Assembly (NCBI GenBank): GCA_913031125.1
Contig: CAJWFK010000010.1
Coordinates: 19,676-83,675 of the forward strand
Direction: 5' to 3'
DNA length: 64,000 nt
DNA from: an uncultured Woeseia sp.
GTDB taxonomy: Bacteria > Pseudomonadota > Gammaproteobacteria > Steroidobacterales > Woeseiaceae
Of the stretch, positions 62,620 through 64,000 are shown one piece after another. The first letter of the stretch is position 1, and each line of letters begins with the position of its first letter. The notes under the pieces are model-generated. The model was given only the letters and a program-made list of their open reading frames with translations. It did not search any database and was not told the DNA's origin. The position numbers were made by a program, and so were the translations under genes.

Positions 62620-63144
62620 TCAATTTGCAACTGAGTGGTAATGAAGATGGATAATTTTCCAAGCGCCATTTATCTTTGACCACACCCAGGTTTCAGCCCA
62701 AACGGAAGTGCTTGGGCTAAATTCACCACTATTAGAACCATCCGGAAATAAGTAGGAAACCTCGGCTGCTGGATACAATACAACTGCGGAATTTCCGTCC
62801 TCACTCAACCGGATTGTGCGCGCTGCATCAGCGTCAAGCGACGATACACCGCCACCTGAACTAATTAGCTGTTTCCAGCTTTCATAATATTGAGTAACAA
62901 TTTGCTTTTCACCACCCGACGTCAAAATCGTCGCATCATCAGTGAAGAATTCGAAATAGGCTTCCACTTCATTAGCAGCATAGGCCTGAAGCGAAGCCTC
63001 AGCAGCTGCGTCAACCTCAGCATGCAATTGTGCCTCATCTACCGGCGCCTCAGCGCAAGAAGCTACCAACAGAACAACAATTGTTCCGGTTAACATTACC
63101 CACAGGAGCTTGAGATTAATCCATATTGTGTCGTTATTAGTCAT
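62620..63144 (-). CDS. lipoprotein with SnoaL/NTF2-like (DUF4440-type) fold
   Basis: From the ATG at 63144, with GGGG upstream, about 174 residues. A signal peptide ends at the lipobox LLVASC, so the protein is probably lipid-anchored. The rest has an NTF2-like pattern: EASLQAYAANEVEAYFEFFTDDATILTSGG, later AAVVLYPAAEVSY-type strands and WSKINGAWKIIHLHYHSV at the end. It starts 2 bp after the Rieske oxygenase stop, so both form one unit. A function with the oxygenase is possible. Confidence 0.72.
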   Translation of the reverse strand: MTNNDTIWINLKLLWVMLTGTIVVLLVASCAEAPVDEAQLHAEVDAAAEASLQAYAANEVEAYFEFFTDDATILTSGGEKQIVTQYYESWKQLISSGGGVSSLDADAARTIRLSEDGNSAVVLYPAAEVSYLFPDGSNSGEFSPSTSVWAETWVWSKINGAWKIIHLHYHSVAN

Positions 63145-63146
63145 TA

Positions 63147-64000
63147 TTACCCCTTTACAACTTCGTTCATGTACCACGCGACAAAGCGAGACGGCTGACC
63201 CTCACGCAACGAATAACGCCCTGCCACATAGCCCTTGGACCGGATGCCCACATGATTATTTTCCACGATCCAGGCATCTTCAATTATCGTGATATCCCAA
63301 AGCGCCATGAGTTTTTCCGGATCATAATCCTTGCCTTCTTCGGCGTCCGGATGCACTAACCACCAGATCTCAGCATCGGTCAACTCCTCCCCACGGGGAG
63401 TGAATCGTGCAACCATCACATGATCATCATAGAACTGCCAGTATCCGGTCGACCAATCTGTAGTCACTATGCTCGTATCATGTGTCGGCTTCTTAATATT
63501 GGGTAATAACGGCGCTAGCTGTTTACCATCGACAGAGCCAGTGAGAAAACCGTAATTGAGCTCTCCAGAATACTGCCCCGGTCCATAACCACTCCCAAGC
63601 TCCTCGCCTGATTGACCTCCTAACCATTCTGCAACCTGACTATCACGTCTTCTTTTTTGCGAGTCGCTCAAGTCATGATCCCAATTATGCGTAGTCACCA
63701 GGTTGGAATGCGACTTTCCACAGTGGTAACACTCCTGGAAGTTCTCAAGGGCTAGTTTCCAATTTGCCTTAACAGGATAACTTTGGCGGGCACCAATCTT
63801 TAAATCCGCTAAACTGTAGCTTTCTTCAACATCCTTAAACGACTCTGTGATCGTATTGAACTCAGGTGGCTGTTCTGCGCGTGAGAAGTTTAAAAAGATG
63901 TTGCCGGCGACAATTTTCATGTGGCAATCAATCAGGCTGTTAGCCGCCATATCAAAATCATCCGGCATGTCATAAGCATCAATCAAAGAACCATCAAGAT
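63147..64000 (-). CDS. Rieske non-haem iron oxygenase, alpha-subunit type, 5' truncated by window
   Basis: The visible part (about 284 residues) is the catalytic domain. The reading frame continues past the right edge (DGSLIDAYDMP before the first visible Met-type codon), so the Rieske [2Fe-2S] domain lies outside. The mononuclear-iron site is visible as ENFQECYHCGKSHSNL (two His) and the third ligand as the Asp/Glu in WDITIIEDAWIVENNH. The sequence resembles ring-hydroxylating and related aliphatic oxygenases. Coupled by 2 bp to the NTF2-like lipoprotein. Substrate unknown. Confidence 0.85.
   Translation of the reverse strand, partial: LDGSLIDAYDMPDDFDMAANSLIDCHMKIVAGNIFLNFSRAEQPPEFNTITESFKDVEESYSLADLKIGARQSYPVKANWKLALENFQECYHCGKSHSNLVTTHNWDHDLSDSQKRRRDSQVAEWLGGQSGEELGSGYGPGQYSGELNYGFLTGSVDGKQLAPLLPNIKKPTHDTSIVTTDWSTGYWQFYDDHVMVARFTPRGEELTDAEIWWLVHPDAEEGKDYDPEKLMALWDITIIEDAWIVENNHVGIRSKGYVAGRYSLREGQPSRFVAWYMNEVVKG

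Overview
The window holds the right-hand end of an integrated tailed-phage genome (positions 1 to about 18,420) followed by about 45 kb of ordinary bacterial chromosome. The chromosomal part points to a gammaproteobacterium. The evidence is the cluster gyrA-serC-serA-pheA-aroA-cmk-rpsA-ihfB-lapA-lapB, the presence of ZipA, LapA/LapB, YciK/YciB/YciI, GluQ and RmuC, and the order rimP-nusA-infB-rbfA-truB-rpsO-pnp. The genus cannot be read from the sequence. The gene set would suit a free-living, possibly marine, bacterium, but that is an inference.

Prophage (1-18.4 kb). Transcription on the minus strand runs from a Cro-like regulator at 12.7 kb through small early genes, a RusA resolvase, a frameshifted cytosine methyltransferase and a Q-like regulator. 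It then passes a promoter-plus-terminator block at about 9.2 kb into a 7-kb block of virion or host-contact genes, then small terminase, large terminase and a P22-type portal that runs off the left edge. On the plus strand from 12.8 kb lie a repressor, an unknown gene, an SSB-like protein with the classic acidic tail, a DnaQ-like exonuclease, a ParB/DGQHR-fold protein, a 31-residue membrane peptide and AlpA. A tyrosine integrase faces them and abuts a 3' tRNA fragment at 18,373-18,417, which is the attachment-site remnant. A 20-bp operator-like motif recurs at the Cro-side promoter and upstream of the SSB-like gene.

Chromosome, 18.4-33 kb. A secreted serine hydrolase, a lipid-anchored Rid protein and galU lead into lapB-lapA-ihfB-rpsA-cmk-aroA-pheA-serA-serC-gyrA, all on the minus strand. 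These cover LPS homeostasis, nucleoid architecture, translation, aromatic and serine synthesis, and DNA topology.

Chromosome, 33-50.8 kb. ubiG-gph-rmuC-yciK run rightward. rluB-scpB-scpA-yciO run leftward. yciB-yciI-bolA-ppiC run rightward. ligA-zipA-smc run leftward (DNA ligation, divisome, chromosome condensation). A DksA paralogue with two zinc cysteines missing and a lysine-rich tail, then gluQ and a PhaR-like regulator, run rightward.

Chromosome, 50.8-64 kb. A structured intergenic RNA candidate precedes a YheT-type hydrolase that lacks a conventional start codon. A small secreted cupin-like protein and a Tat-exported HisC-like aminotransferase follow. The pnp-rpsO-truB-rbfA-infB-nusA-rimP operon (leftward) has an unusual leader with two terminators. 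The window ends in a lipoprotein of the SnoaL/NTF2 type and a truncated Rieske oxygenase gene.

The best leads for new biology are two intergenic small-RNA candidates (42.1 kb, with a perfect CRP-type palindrome; 50.85 kb, with a possible antiterminator pairing), the nusA-operon leader, the phage operator motif, and the accessory block between the Q-like gene and terminase. I see no CRISPR array, no insertion sequence and no complete tRNA or rRNA gene.
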